This document shows positions 1 through 8,885 of a stretch of 64,000 bases of DNA, piece after piece. Source of the DNA: Celeribacter baekdonensis B30 (lineage in GTDB: Bacteria; Pseudomonadota; Alphaproteobacteria; Rhodobacterales; Rhodobacteraceae); assembly GCF_000299875.1 (NCBI RefSeq), contig NZ_AMRK01000005.1, positions 62,001 to 126,000 of the forward strand. The letters are read 5' to 3'. The notes beneath the pieces were generated by a model that worked only from the letters and a program-made list of their open reading frames with translations, was not told where the DNA came from and did no database searches. Numbering within the stretch: the stretch's first letter is position 1; every line of letters begins with the position of its first letter. The position numbers and the translations under genes are program-made.

Positions 1-315
1 CCGGTCCAGCACCATTTTCGCCAGCGTGATAGAGGCTTCGGTGCCGTGGCCGACATAGGCGTGATAATAGGCCAATTCGCGGGCCTGATCGGCAATCGCT
101 TCGGCAATTTCCTGACGTCCGTAACCAACATTGACGCAGTACAGCCCGGCAAAGGCATCCAATGTTTCCTTGCCATCGCGGTCCACAATATGCACGCCCC
201 TGGCGGTTTTGATCACCCGCGTCGGTGTTTCACCGCGCGCGTGTTGTGCCAAATGTGTGGAGGGGTGAAAGAAGTTTTCGCGGTCCCATTGGCCAAGTTG
301 ATCATTTGTCAGCAT
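1..315 (-). CDS. doeD: Class III aminotransferase, N-terminal part (DoeD-like), cut by window edge
   Basis: Only the first 105 codons are in the window; the gene runs off the left edge. The translation begins MLTNDQLGQWDREN and continues with GETPTRVIKTARGVHIVD and DAFAGLYCVNVGYG, the usual N-terminal pattern of class III (omega) aminotransferases that use PLP. The PLP lysine lies outside the window. It is the last visible gene of the ectoine operon, 43 bp after the aldehyde dehydrogenase. That position matches the transaminase (DoeD in Halomonas, atf in Ruegeria) that converts L-2,4-diaminobutyrate to aspartate semialdehyde. The family is clear; the substrate is inferred from context. Confidence 0.75.
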   Translation of the reverse strand, partial: MLTNDQLGQWDRENFFHPSTHLAQHARGETPTRVIKTARGVHIVDRDGKETLDAFAGLYCVNVGYGRQEIAEAIADQARELAYYHAYVGHGTEASITLAKMVLDR

Positions 316-358
316 GTTATTTCCTTTTCCGTTCAAGTCTTTGCGTCCGTGTGCGGGG

Positions 359-1834
359 TCAGCCCCAATCGCGACAGACGTATTTCAGGTCCATAAACTC
401 CTGCATCCCCATCCGCGCACCTTCGCGGCCCAGACCGGATTGTTTGACGCCGCCAAAGGGGATCGGCGCGCCGGTGACCTTGGTCCGATTGACCGCGACC
501 ATGCCGTAGTGCAGCGCCCGTGAGAGCCGATAGATGCGTTTCGGGTCTTGCGAATGAACATAGGCGACAAGGCCATATTCGCTATCATTGGCGCGTGTGA
601 TGACCTCGTCTTCGGTGTCAAATGGCGTGATCGGCGCGACGGGGCCAAAGCTTTCTTCATGCATGATCTTGGCGCTGTCAGGCACGTCAGTCAGCACGGT
701 GGCGGGGTAGAACAACGGGCCAAGATCTGCGGGCGCACCGCCGCAGGCCAGTCTCGCACCCTTGGCCAGAGCGTCGTCGACATGCGCCTGTTGTTTGGCC
801 ACAGCGCGGGCGTTCATCAAGGGGCCGAGATCGGCGTCCTCCATGCCGGGCGCAAGAGTCAGCGCTTTGGCCGCCGCCACGAATTTCACGCAAAATGCGT
901 CATAGATCGGACGTTCGACATAAATCCGGTTCGCGCCCAGGCAATCCTGACCCGAGGTGGCGAATTTGGCTTTGATCACCTCCGCCACAGCCCGGTCCAA
1001 ATCGGCGCCTTTGAACACGATCACCGGTGCGTGGCCACCGAGTTCAAGCACCAATTTTTTCACCGTCTCCGCCGATTGGCGATACAAAAGTCGCCCGACT
1101 TCGGTAGACCCCGTAAACGACAGCGCCCGCACGCGGGTGTCTTTGGTCCATGGTTCCACCACAGTGGGCGCATCTCCGGTCACGACGTTGAACACGCCCG
1201 CGGGCATCCCGGCGCGCTCGGCCAATTCGGCCAATGCCAATGCCGAATAAGGGGTCTCAGTCGAAGGGTGCGCCACGATGGTACAGCCCGCCGCCAAAGC
1301 CGCCGCCGCTTTGCGTGTCAGCATGGCGGAGGGAAAATTCCACGGCGTGATCAGGGCGACAACGCCCACGGGTTCGAGCCAAAGCTCCACCTCGGCGTCG
1401 GGCAAATGCGAGGTCACGCCTTCGACATTCGGCCGTTTTGCCTCTTCGGCGTAATAGTCAATGAACGCTGCGGCATAGTCGATCTCGCCGCGCGCTTCCG
1501 ACAGCGGTTTACCCTGCTCAAGCACCATGATCCGCGCGAGGTCCTCTTTGGCCGCGATCATCAAATCATGCCAACGGCGCAGCACCATAGCGCGCTCTTG
1601 CGGCAAACGCTGTGACCAGGCGGGAAAACCCGCTTGAGCGGCGTCAACCGCGGCGGCGGATTGCGCGGCGCTCAGTGCGGCGATATCGCCCAAATGCGCC
1701 CCTGTGGCCGGATCGGTCACGGCAAAACAGGCGCCAGCCTCGCCGGAGGTCCATTTGCCATTCACATAGGAAAAGCCCCGCAACAGACGTTTGTCGCCAA
1801 TATCAGTACGGGCAGAAATCGCAGTGTCACGCAT
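359..1834 (-). CDS. doeC: NAD(P)-dependent aldehyde dehydrogenase, probable aspartate-semialdehyde dehydrogenase of ectoine catabolism
   Basis: The 491-residue protein is a succinate-semialdehyde-type aldehyde dehydrogenase. Visible signatures are TPWNFP near residue 160, the cofactor-binding FTGSTEVGR, the general base in LELGGHAP near 261, and the catalytic cysteine in TSGQDCLGANR near 295. The start at 1834 is chosen over an upstream in-frame ATG because AAGGAGG sits at ideal spacing. The gene lies 76 bp after the AsnC/Lrp gene and 43 bp before the aminotransferase, the same trio (asnC-ssd-atf) reported for ectoine clusters of Ruegeria and Halomonas. The inferred role is oxidation of the aspartate semialdehyde produced by DoeD. 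Succinate semialdehyde is a possible alternative substrate. Confidence 0.8.
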   Translation of the reverse strand: MRDTAISARTDIGDKRLLRGFSYVNGKWTSGEAGACFAVTDPATGAHLGDIAALSAAQSAAAVDAAQAGFPAWSQRLPQERAMVLRRWHDLMIAAKEDLARIMVLEQGKPLSEARGEIDYAAAFIDYYAEEAKRPNVEGVTSHLPDAEVELWLEPVGVVALITPWNFPSAMLTRKAAAALAAGCTIVAHPSTETPYSALALAELAERAGMPAGVFNVVTGDAPTVVEPWTKDTRVRALSFTGSTEVGRLLYRQSAETVKKLVLELGGHAPVIVFKGADLDRAVAEVIKAKFATSGQDCLGANRIYVERPIYDAFCVKFVAAAKALTLAPGMEDADLGPLMNARAVAKQQAHVDDALAKGARLACGGAPADLGPLFYPATVLTDVPDSAKIMHEESFGPVAPITPFDTEDEVITRANDSEYGLVAYVHSQDPKRIYRLSRALHYGMVAVNRTKVTGAPIPFGGVKQSGLGREGARMGMQEFMDLKYVCRDWG

Positions 1835-1934
1835 GTTGGCCTCCTTATCCCCGGTCACTGTGACGGATCACGGCAGAGGGAGAGACCAAAGTGCGGGTGA
1901 ATGCGCGGTATTCGGACTGCCGGGGTGGGATGTT

Positions 1935-2420
1935 CTAGTCCAAATGGTCTGTGAACAGCCCAAGCGGTGGGGTGCCACCGCCTTTGACCTGTTTGGTGAC
2001 AATATAGGTGAAATAGCGCGCAATGCCGATGCGCGCGTCCAACAGCGTGTCGATCAGCCGTTGATAGGCGTCGATGTCGCGGGTGACGATCTGTAACAGG
2101 TAGTCAAACCCACCACCCAAGGCCCAACAGCCCAGGATTTCCTCATGCGATTGCACCGAGGATTCAAAGGTCTGAAACGAGGCTTGGGTATGGTCGGCAA
2201 GTTCGGCGGCGACGAACACCGTCACGGTCGAACCCAATTTGCGCAGGTTGATTTCGGCGTGATAGCCCTCGATCAACCCGGCTTTTTCCAGCTTTTTCAA
2301 CCGCTCCCATGCGGGCGTGGGTGAGAGGCCAATGGCCTCGGCCAGACGCGTCTTTGACATCCGTCCCTCCCGAGACAGGGCGCGCAGAATGTCGAAATCA
2401 CGGGCGTCCAGTTTGATCAT
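1935..2420 (-). CDS. doeX: Lrp/AsnC family transcriptional regulator (DoeX-like)
   Basis: This 161-residue protein has the Lrp/AsnC layout: an N-terminal winged helix-turn-helix (LDARDFDILRALSREGRMS to SPTPAWERLKKLEKAGLI, residues about 4-52) and a C-terminal RAM-like effector domain (about 65-145). Lrp/AsnC proteins bind small molecules, usually amino acids. In Halomonas elongata the paralogue DoeX is tied to ectoine degradation genes. Here the gene is 9 bp downstream of eutC and just upstream of the aldehyde dehydrogenase, inside the operon. It is probably a local regulator that senses an intermediate of the pathway. Confidence 0.85.
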   Translation of the reverse strand: MIKLDARDFDILRALSREGRMSKTRLAEAIGLSPTPAWERLKKLEKAGLIEGYHAEINLRKLGSTVTVFVAAELADHTQASFQTFESSVQSHEEILGCWALGGGFDYLLQIVTRDIDAYQRLIDTLLDARIGIARYFTYIVTKQVKGGGTPPLGLFTDHLD

Positions 2421-2429
2421 GGGGCAAGG

Positions 2430-3437
2430 TTACGCGGAAATCACCGTGCCCGCATCCCCCAAACGGGTCGCGACATGGCTGGCGATGGCAGTGTCCTGCA
2501 CGCCGGTTCCGGTCAGATCGCAGATTGTGATCTGACGCAGATCGGTGCGGCCCTGGGCGACTCCCGTGATGATCTGGCCCAATTCCGGCGGAGTATGCCG
2601 CATCAGCCCTTGCGCACGTGCCGCCCGCAATTCGCCCAGCACCTCGCATTGGCTGACCCGATCACAGACATAAAGATCGGCGGTGGCCAAGGCCTCTGGC
2701 GCGATCTCGTTTTTGCCCGCCTGATCCGATCCCATGGCGGTGATGTGCACCCCGTCATGGAGCATGTCGGCGGTGATCAACGGCGTCGTCGCAGGGGTTG
2801 TGGTGACCACAAGCTGGCTTTGCGCCACAAGCGGTGCGATCTCGGTCATCACCGCCACCTCGACCCCGGTCATCGCGGCAATATCGACTGCGCAGGCTTT
2901 GGCCTTTTGCGCATCACGCCCCCAAACGAGACAGCGTTTGAACGGGCGCACCAGATGCGCCGCCTGCATTTGCAACCGCGCTTGTACGCCAGTGCCGATC
3001 ACCCCCGCCGTCTCGACATCGGGCGCAAGATGGCGCGCGGCCACCGCGCCCGCCGCCGCGGTGCGGATGTCGGTGAGGTAGCCGTTGTCCAAAAATACCG
3101 CCTGAACCAGCCCGGTTTTGGTCGAAAGCAGGATCATCAAGCCATTGAGGGAGGGCAGACCCAATTGGGGATTGTCGAAAAATCCGGGCGAGACTTTCAA
3201 GGCAAAGCCGTCCACACCTGGCACATAGGCGGTTTTGACATCGACTTCGCCATGATGGGCCGCAATCGCCATGGACAGCACCGGCGGCATCACCACGCCG
3301 CCTTCGGCCAAGGCGCGAAAGCCGTTTTCGATCACATCAATGGTCTCAAGATCAAGCGAGACAACCCCGCGCAATTGCGCTTCTGTAAGGATGCGGATGT
3401 CGGGGCGGGGCGCGCTGGCCTGTGCCTCAGTCGTCAT
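2430..3437 (-). CDS. eutC: Ornithine cyclodeaminase-family protein, hydroxyectoine utilisation EutC
   Basis: The 335-residue protein belongs to the ornithine cyclodeaminase/mu-crystallin family. It shows a Rossmann segment (ETAGVIGTGVQARLQMQA, around residues 140-160), the upstream TDIRTAAAGAVAA stretch and a substrate region with MPPVLSMAI. In ectoine clusters this family is EutC, which acts with EutA and EutB in converting hydroxyectoine to ectoine; the exact chemistry is not well settled. It overlaps the end of eutB by 11 bp and precedes doeX by 9 bp, so translation is probably coupled. Family membership is certain, and the specific role rests on the cluster. Confidence 0.85.
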   Translation of the reverse strand: MTTEAQASAPRPDIRILTEAQLRGVVSLDLETIDVIENGFRALAEGGVVMPPVLSMAIAAHHGEVDVKTAYVPGVDGFALKVSPGFFDNPQLGLPSLNGLMILLSTKTGLVQAVFLDNGYLTDIRTAAAGAVAARHLAPDVETAGVIGTGVQARLQMQAAHLVRPFKRCLVWGRDAQKAKACAVDIAAMTGVEVAVMTEIAPLVAQSQLVVTTTPATTPLITADMLHDGVHITAMGSDQAGKNEIAPEALATADLYVCDRVSQCEVLGELRAARAQGLMRHTPPELGQIITGVAQGRTDLRQITICDLTGTGVQDTAIASHVATRLGDAGTVISA

Positions 3438-4425
3438 AGGGCGTTCCTTTTACAATCACATCACCAAGCCGCACATCTTGGCCCGTCACCACGCGGGTGA
3501 ATTGCGCCATATCGACATTGCGCCCGGTGATCACGGTGCCCATCTGTCGGCTTGGCGCGATCTTGCCCGCCAAAAGCGCGGCGATGCCGACGACACAGGC
3601 CCCTTCGGCGACCAAACGGTCCTCGTAATAAAGCGCCTGCATGGCGGTATAAATCTCGTCTTCCGTGATCAAAACCACCTCATCCAAAAGAGTGCGGCAG
3701 AGCGGGAAGGAAAACCGGTTTGACAGCCCGATCCCGCCACCCAGACTGTCGGCCAAGGAGGCGACCTCTTCGACCTCAACCGGCCGGCCCGCTGTGATCG
3801 AGGCCGCCATCGCCGCGCCGCGATCCATGCTGACGCCGATCAGGCGGATGTCCGGTTTGATCGCACGGGCCGCAACTGCCATACCCGCCGCCAAACCCCC
3901 GCCGGAGAGCGGGATCATCAACGTGTCGAGATCGGGGCGGGCGCGCAGCATTTCCAGCGCAATGGTGCCTTGTCCGGCAATCACATGCGGATCGTCAAAG
4001 GGCGGAATGTCGATCAACCCATCGTCGCGCGCCAACTGTGTGGCATGGGTTTGGGCCTCGTCTTGCGAGCGGCCGTGGATGTGGACCTCTGCGCCAAGCG
4101 CGCGGATGCCGTCGATTTTGGCCTGCGGCACAAGGTCGGACATACAGATCACGGCGCGCAGGCCCTTTTGCGCCGCAGCATAGGCCACAGCGCGACCATG
4201 ATTGCCAGTGGAACAACAGGTCACGCCTCTGGCCCCATCCGGCACATGCGCCATCGCATTGACCGCCCCGCGCAGTTTGAATGCCCCCATCGGCTGGCAA
4301 ATCTCAAGTTTGAGCCAGAGATCGCCCCCGAGCTTTTGCGACAGGTACGAGGGCACAAGTGGCGTGCCATCGGCCACGCCTTTGATCACTTCTTGCGCGG
4401 CCAAAACATCCGTTAAGGCCAGCAT
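3427..4425 (-). CDS. eutB: Threonine dehydratase-like PLP enzyme, hydroxyectoine utilisation EutB
   Basis: The 332-residue protein is a fold-type II PLP enzyme of the serine/threonine dehydratase group. The Schiff-base lysine is in MGAFKLRGAVNAM, the substrate loop is STGNHG, and a glycine-rich phosphate-binding loop (PLSGGGLAAG) lies near residue 180. It lacks the C-terminal ACT regulatory domain of biosynthetic threonine dehydratases. It overlaps ehuA by one base (ATGA arrangement) and eutC by 11 bp. In ectoine clusters this protein is EutB, needed for hydroxyectoine breakdown, where it would remove the hydroxyl group by dehydration. Confidence 0.88.
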   Translation of the reverse strand: MLALTDVLAAQEVIKGVADGTPLVPSYLSQKLGGDLWLKLEICQPMGAFKLRGAVNAMAHVPDGARGVTCCSTGNHGRAVAYAAAQKGLRAVICMSDLVPQAKIDGIRALGAEVHIHGRSQDEAQTHATQLARDDGLIDIPPFDDPHVIAGQGTIALEMLRARPDLDTLMIPLSGGGLAAGMAVAARAIKPDIRLIGVSMDRGAAMAASITAGRPVEVEEVASLADSLGGGIGLSNRFSFPLCRTLLDEVVLITEDEIYTAMQALYYEDRLVAEGACVVGIAALLAGKIAPSRQMGTVITGRNVDMAQFTRVVTGQDVRLGDVIVKGTPYDD

Positions 4426-5240
4426 CAGCCCGCCTCTTTGACCGCGCTGAGGAATTGCTGCGTCCGCTCCCTTTGCGGATTGCCAAACAGCGCGTCAGGC
4501 GCGCCTTGTTCCTCAATGGAGCCATCGAAAAAGAAACAAATGCGGTCCGAGATGTCTTTGGCAAAGCCCATTTGGTGGGTGACCATCAACATGGTGAGGT
4601 TGTGTTTGTTCACCAGATCGCGGATCACATTGGTCACTTCACCGATCACCTCAGGGTCAAGCGCGGATGTGACTTCGTCAAACAGCATCACCTTGGGCCG
4701 CATCGCCAAAGCGCGGGCAATGGCAACACGTTGTTGTTGCCCGCCCGAAAGACGCGAGGGGTGCTGATCCTTCTTTTCGATCATGCCGACAAGTTCCAAC
4801 AGGTCCTCAGAGCGCTTGCGCGCCTCGGCTTTGGACATGCCCAGAACCTGAACCGGCCCTTCCATGCAATTTTCCAAGGCGGTCATGTGGGGGAACAGAT
4901 TGAAGTGCTGAAAACACATGCCAATCTGGCTGCGCATCATCCGCAGGTGCTTGGGGGAGGCGGGCACGAGTGTGCCGTTTTTCTCCATATGGGTCAGCGG
5001 TTTGCCATCGACGTAGATCACACCTTCATTGATGGTCTCAAGCGTCATCAGCATTCGCAACACAGTGGTCTTGCCCGAGCCAGACGGACCGATCACGGTC
5101 ACCATTTCGCCCGTTGCCACATCAAGGTTAAGCCGATCCAAAACGGTCAGTTTGCCGTAGCGTTTGGTGACGTTCATGAACCGCACCATCGGGATATCAT
5201 CGCCAGTCAGTTCCAGCGGGTATTGCGACATATCTTCCAT
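4425..5240 (-). CDS. ehuA: Ectoine/hydroxyectoine ABC transporter ATP-binding protein EhuA
   Basis: The 271-residue ATPase has all ABC motifs: Walker A GPSGSGKTT near residue 53, the signature LSGGQQQRVAIARAL near 164, Walker B VMLFDEVTSALDPE near 185 and the switch histidine in MVTHQMGFA. It resembles polar amino acid importers. It overlaps ehuD by one base and eutB by one base, so it sits in the middle of a tightly packed operon. It powers the EhuB-EhuC-EhuD importer on the cytoplasmic face of the inner membrane. A second ATG nine bases downstream (MSQYPLEL) is an alternative start. Confidence 0.92.
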   Translation of the reverse strand: MEDMSQYPLELTGDDIPMVRFMNVTKRYGKLTVLDRLNLDVATGEMVTVIGPSGSGKTTVLRMLMTLETINEGVIYVDGKPLTHMEKNGTLVPASPKHLRMMRSQIGMCFQHFNLFPHMTALENCMEGPVQVLGMSKAEARKRSEDLLELVGMIEKKDQHPSRLSGGQQQRVAIARALAMRPKVMLFDEVTSALDPEVIGEVTNVIRDLVNKHNLTMLMVTHQMGFAKDISDRICFFFDGSIEEQGAPDALFGNPQRERTQQFLSAVKEAG

Positions 5241-5911
5241 TATTTCAGTCCAAGTTTGCGGCGCACATAGGTTTCAAACACACGGATGAAACCGGCGGCA
5301 GGAAGGGAAATGGCGAGGAAAATCACGCCGACGAGGGTGTAGGGTTCGAGGAAGCGATAACTTTCAGATCCGATCGCATTGGCGGTGTGCATCAGTTCCG
5401 CAACGCCGATCACCGAGAGCATTGGCGTGTCCTTGAAAATCCCCACAAGATAGTTGCCCATACCCGCCAAAGCGGGCGGCACAGCCTGCGGAATGATGAT
5501 CCGGGTATAGGCCTGGCGCGTGCTCATGTTGAGCGCTGTACAGGCCTCCCATTGGCCTTTGCCCACACTGTTCAAGCCACCGCGATAGACCTCGGAGAGA
5601 TAGGCCGAATAATGCAACCCGATGGCGATCATGCCAGAGGTCCACGGGCTCATCCGCACTCCGAATTGCGGACCAACGTAGAACACGAAAAAGATCTGAA
5701 GGATCAGCGGTGTCGAACGGATGAACTCCACAAATTCGCGCACCACAAAGGTCAGTGCCCGGTACGGCGTGCGCTGCGCCAGTGCCAGGACCAGCCCCAA
5801 CACGATGGCGATGGCATAGCCCGCCCCCGCTGCGATCAGGGTGTTGAGCGTTGCCTCAAGCAGACGCGGCAGGATTTCCCAAGTGAAATCCCATTTCCAA
5901 TGAAATCCCAT
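5240..5911 (-). CDS. ehuD: Ectoine/hydroxyectoine ABC transporter permease EhuD
   Basis: The 223-residue inner-membrane permease of the HisM/HisQ type has about five membrane segments. The EAA loop near residues 128-150 includes GQWEACTALNMS, the docking site for the ATPase. FIRSTPLILQIFFVFY is the usual motif of amino acid permeases. It follows ehuC by only 3 bp and overlaps ehuA by one base. The sequence fits the EhuD half of the heteromeric channel in ectoine importers. Confidence 0.9.
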   Translation of the reverse strand: MGFHWKWDFTWEILPRLLEATLNTLIAAGAGYAIAIVLGLVLALAQRTPYRALTFVVREFVEFIRSTPLILQIFFVFYVGPQFGVRMSPWTSGMIAIGLHYSAYLSEVYRGGLNSVGKGQWEACTALNMSTRQAYTRIIIPQAVPPALAGMGNYLVGIFKDTPMLSVIGVAELMHTANAIGSESYRFLEPYTLVGVIFLAISLPAAGFIRVFETYVRRKLGLK

Positions 5912-5914
5912 GGC

Positions 5915-6586
5915 TTAGGCCCTCCCCAACTTGCGGCGCATGACACCTTCGAGCCATCGCATAAAGGGCGTGACGATGAACCGCGCGAAGACGTAATAAA
6001 CGATCAGCGCAAGACCAAAGGCCTGAGCCGAGAGGAAGGTCGATCCGTTGATCTGTTTGGCCACGAACATCAGGTCGGTGACGGAAATCAGCGACACGAG
6101 GGCGGTGTTTTTGAGAAGCTCGATCAAAAGATTGCCCCAGGGTGGCAACATATTGACCAGAGCCTGCGGCAAGATGATCCGCCACATCCGTTTGGCCGGG
6201 CTCATTGAGAGCGCATAGGCGGCTTCCCATTGCCCTTTTGGCACGGATTGAATGCCGCCGCGCACAAGCTCGGCGCCGTAAGCGCCCAAGTTCATCCCAA
6301 CGGCAACAAAACCCGCGGTGAACTTATCCAGCGTCACGCCGAACAGCGGCAGCACAAAGAAAATCCAGTAAAGTTGCACCAAAAGCGAGGTGCCACGAAA
6401 AATTTCGATATAGGTCACCGACACGCCGCGGATCACGGCATTGTGGGACAGTTTCATCAATCCGGCCACCAATGCGATCCCGATCGCGAGCATCGTGGCA
6501 AGGATGAATTGGGCGGCGGTGATCCCGGTTCCTTTCAGGAAATCGGGCCAATACGTCGCGATAAATTCCCAGAGGCTCAAGGGCAT
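5915..6586 (-). CDS. ehuC: Ectoine/hydroxyectoine ABC transporter permease EhuC
   Basis: The 223-residue permease is paralogous to the next gene and pairs with it to form the channel. It has the amino acid permease segment FRGTSLLVQLYWIFFVLP and an EAA loop (GQWEAAYALSMSPAKRMW). About five hydrophobic segments are visible. It lies 88 bp downstream of ehuB, separated by a GC-rich stem-loop, and 3 bp upstream of ehuD. Context and order support EhuC. Confidence 0.9.
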   Translation of the reverse strand: MPLSLWEFIATYWPDFLKGTGITAAQFILATMLAIGIALVAGLMKLSHNAVIRGVSVTYIEIFRGTSLLVQLYWIFFVLPLFGVTLDKFTAGFVAVGMNLGAYGAELVRGGIQSVPKGQWEAAYALSMSPAKRMWRIILPQALVNMLPPWGNLLIELLKNTALVSLISVTDLMFVAKQINGSTFLSAQAFGLALIVYYVFARFIVTPFMRWLEGVMRRKLGRA

Positions 6587-6608
6587 CTCCCGAGGCTGAA
6601 AATGACGT

Positions 6609-6636
6609 GCGGGCCGGAACCGTTGTCCCGGCCCGC
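6609..6636 (-). terminator. GC-rich intercistronic stem-loop between ehuB and ehuC
   Basis: A 9-bp perfect stem (GCGGGCCGG pairing with CCGGCCCGC, 10-nt loop) follows the ehuB stop codon with no T-run. Such hairpins between a binding-protein gene and its permease genes commonly protect the upstream mRNA or partly stop transcription, so that the binding protein is made in excess. Confidence 0.6.
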
Positions 6637-6674
6637 ATCAATCACTTGGATGGATCAAAGAGAGCGTCGATCAC

Positions 6675-7517
6675 TTACTTCATGGCGCAGGCGTCTGCGG
6701 TTTTCATTTCCCCCGGCAGGTTGCCTGTGGAGTAGCCATAGGCGGACACGGCCCCCATCATCGCATCGGAGCCAAGGTATTCGGCTTGGGCGGCGTTGAA
6801 TTTTTCGACGAAATCCGCGTCCTCATCCCGAAAGCCGATGCCGACCCAGTTTTGGGTCCAGTCGGGGAGTTGACTGACGTCGGAGACTTCGACATCGCCG
6901 CCGGATTGTTCGGCCAAATTGAGCGCGGTGAAATAGGTCACCCCACCGGCATCGGCACGTCCGGCGCGCACAGCGGCGAGAATTTCGGTCGGGCCGGGTA
7001 CAGTCATGACTTTGTCGTCATCAACGCCACCGCGCTCCGCCGCTTCGATTTGGTTGTAGCCCGCGCCAGTCACGAAAATCGCGTCTTTTTCGGCAAGCTG
7101 CTCGTAGTTGTTGAGGTCTTTGGGATTGCCTGCAGGCACGATGAAGGCATCGCCCACTTTGGCCATCGGCTCGGAGAACGTCATGTTTTCGCAGCGCGAA
7201 CCAAGGATATACATCCCGCCGGTCACAATGTCGAAACGGCCCGCGTTGAGGCCAGGGATGAGGCCGCCCCATTCGGTGACGACCGGCTCAATGTTGTCAT
7301 AGCCCATCGTTTCGAGCACGCCGATGACATAGGCATTCACAAACCCTTCGGCAGCGCCGTCTTCACCCGGATAGGCCCAAGGCACTTCGTTGGCAAAGCC
7401 GATACGGATCGGATCACCGTTTGCGATCCGGTCACTCAACGTCCCGGCCATGAGGGCGGTCGCGCTTACGCCCAGCGTGAGACCCGCAGCGGCGACGGTT
7501 TTAAGGATAGGTTTCAT
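6675..7517 (-). CDS. ehuB: Ectoine/hydroxyectoine periplasmic binding protein EhuB
   Basis: The 280-residue protein is an amino acid type (SBP_bac_3) solute-binding protein. It starts with a signal peptide of about 24 residues (KTVAAAGLTLGVSATALMAG). The mature part opens with IRIGFANEVPWAYPGEDG and has GGLIPGLNAGRFDIVTGGMY, close to the pattern I know for EhuB proteins. It is first in the operon and divergent from doeA, with a 181-bp intergenic region carrying candidate operators. It captures ectoine and hydroxyectoine in the periplasm for EhuCD. Ligand preference is inferred from family and context. Confidence 0.9.
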   Translation of the reverse strand: MKPILKTVAAAGLTLGVSATALMAGTLSDRIANGDPIRIGFANEVPWAYPGEDGAAEGFVNAYVIGVLETMGYDNIEPVVTEWGGLIPGLNAGRFDIVTGGMYILGSRCENMTFSEPMAKVGDAFIVPAGNPKDLNNYEQLAEKDAIFVTGAGYNQIEAAERGGVDDDKVMTVPGPTEILAAVRAGRADAGGVTYFTALNLAEQSGGDVEVSDVSQLPDWTQNWVGIGFRDEDADFVEKFNAAQAEYLGSDAMMGAVSAYGYSTGNLPGEMKTADACAMK

Positions 7518-7569
7518 AAGTCACTCCCGATTATTTTCATTGACGAGGAAACAGGGCTTCCCTCAACTG

Positions 7570-7596
7570 ATGTATACAACATTAGGCGAATCGCCT
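7570..7596. promoter_or_regulatory. Two adjacent palindromes between ehuB and doeA, candidate operators
   Basis: The divergent intergenic region holds TGTATACA (7571-7578, extendable to ATGTATACAA). Five bases later comes the perfect 13-bp palindrome AGGCGA-A-TCGCCT (7584-7596). TGTATACA-type palindromes are typical of GntR-family operators in the FadR group, and a GntR gene ends the doeA operon. They lie about 54 bp upstream of ehuB and 100-120 bp upstream of doeA, so one regulator could control both operons. Which protein binds which site is inference. Confidence 0.5.
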
Positions 7597-7698
7597 GAGT
7601 GTCAAGGAAAACGGCCCAAAAACATCCTTATTTTTCGGCTTTACATGCGGAAACGTCCTATAGAATCGCACAAGATGTGCACAATAAGCGAGAAGTAC

Positions 7699-8883
7699 AT
7701 GCCTATTGAGAATGCCCCTTTCTCCCGTTCCGAGTATGAACGGCGCATCCATTTGACACGCGAGGCGATGAGTGCGTCTGGAATCGACATTCTTTTCGTC
7801 ACGAATCCGTCGAACCAAAACTGGCTCACCGGATATGACGGCTGGTCATTTTATGTGCATCAAGGCGTGATTTTGAGTCTCGAGGGCGACCCGATCTGGT
7901 GGGGACGGATGCAAGATGCCAATGGCGCCAAACGCACCGTCTGGATGGAAGACGAGAACATCCTCCACTACGCGGATCGCTATATTCAGGCCACCGACAT
8001 CCATCCGATGGAAGACCTCGCTTCGCATCTGCGGATCATGGGATATGGCGACAAACGCATTGGGATCGAGATGGAGACCTATTACTTCACCGCCCGCGCC
8101 TTTGCCGTTTTGGCGCAGGGGTTGCCGGAGGCCGAACTGGTAGATGCCTCCAGTTTGGTAAACTGGAATCGGCTGATCAAATCCTCTGAGGAATTGGATT
8201 TCATGCGCCGGGCCGCCCGCATTTCCGAACTGGTGATTGAGCGCGCGATTGAATTGGCCGAACCGGGCATGCGTAAACACGATCTTGTCGGCGAGATGTT
8301 CAAAACGTCGGTGCAGGGCGAAAACGACAGTTGGGGCGACTACCCGGCCATCGTGCCGCTCTTACCCTCGGGCGCGGATGCTTCTGCGCCGCATTTGACA
8401 TGGAATGGCGAGGCGCTGAAGCGGGGCGAGGCGACGTTTATCGAACAATCCGGCTGTTATCGCCGCTACCACGCGCCGCTGTGTCGGACGATCTTTTTCG
8501 GCAAACCACCCCGTTTTATGAGCGACGCGGCAGAGGCGCTAACCGAAGGGTTGAACGCCGGGATCGAGGTGGCGCGCCCCGGCAACCGGGCCTGTGACAT
8601 CGCCCGCGCTTTGGATGCGGAACTGATCAAAGTGGGGATCGAGCGTCCGAACCGCTGCGGCTATGCAGTCGGTCTGTCCTATCCGCCGGATTGGGGCGAA
8701 CACACGGTCTCCCTGCGCGCCTTTGATGAAACGGTTTTGGAGCCGGGCATGACCTTTCACTTCATGCCGGGGCTGTGGATGGACGGCTGGGGCATGGAGA
8801 CGACGGAGACGATCCTGATCCGCGATGACGGGCCAGCGGAGCCTTTGTGCAACGTGCCGCGCAAGCTGTTTGTGAAGGACTGA
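7699..8883 (+). CDS. doeA: Ectoine hydrolase DoeA (M24 family)
   Basis: This 394-residue protein belongs to the M24 creatinase/aminopeptidase P fold. It has a creatinase N-terminal domain (residues about 10-150, with TNPSNQNWLTGYDGWSFY) and a C-terminal pita-bread domain (about 165-390). Known DoeA/EutD enzymes open the ectoine ring to N-acetyl-2,4-diaminobutyrate, and this sequence matches that subgroup rather than metal-dependent prolidases. The start MPIENAPFS gives the usual family length; an in-frame ATG 24 bases upstream is possible. The next gene starts 3 bp after the stop, indicating an operon. Confidence 0.88.
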   Translation: MPIENAPFSRSEYERRIHLTREAMSASGIDILFVTNPSNQNWLTGYDGWSFYVHQGVILSLEGDPIWWGRMQDANGAKRTVWMEDENILHYADRYIQATDIHPMEDLASHLRIMGYGDKRIGIEMETYYFTARAFAVLAQGLPEAELVDASSLVNWNRLIKSSEELDFMRRAARISELVIERAIELAEPGMRKHDLVGEMFKTSVQGENDSWGDYPAIVPLLPSGADASAPHLTWNGEALKRGEATFIEQSGCYRRYHAPLCRTIFFGKPPRFMSDAAEALTEGLNAGIEVARPGNRACDIARALDAELIKVGIERPNRCGYAVGLSYPPDWGEHTVSLRAFDETVLEPGMTFHFMPGLWMDGWGMETTETILIRDDGPAEPLCNVPRKLFVKD

Positions 8884-8885
8884 TC

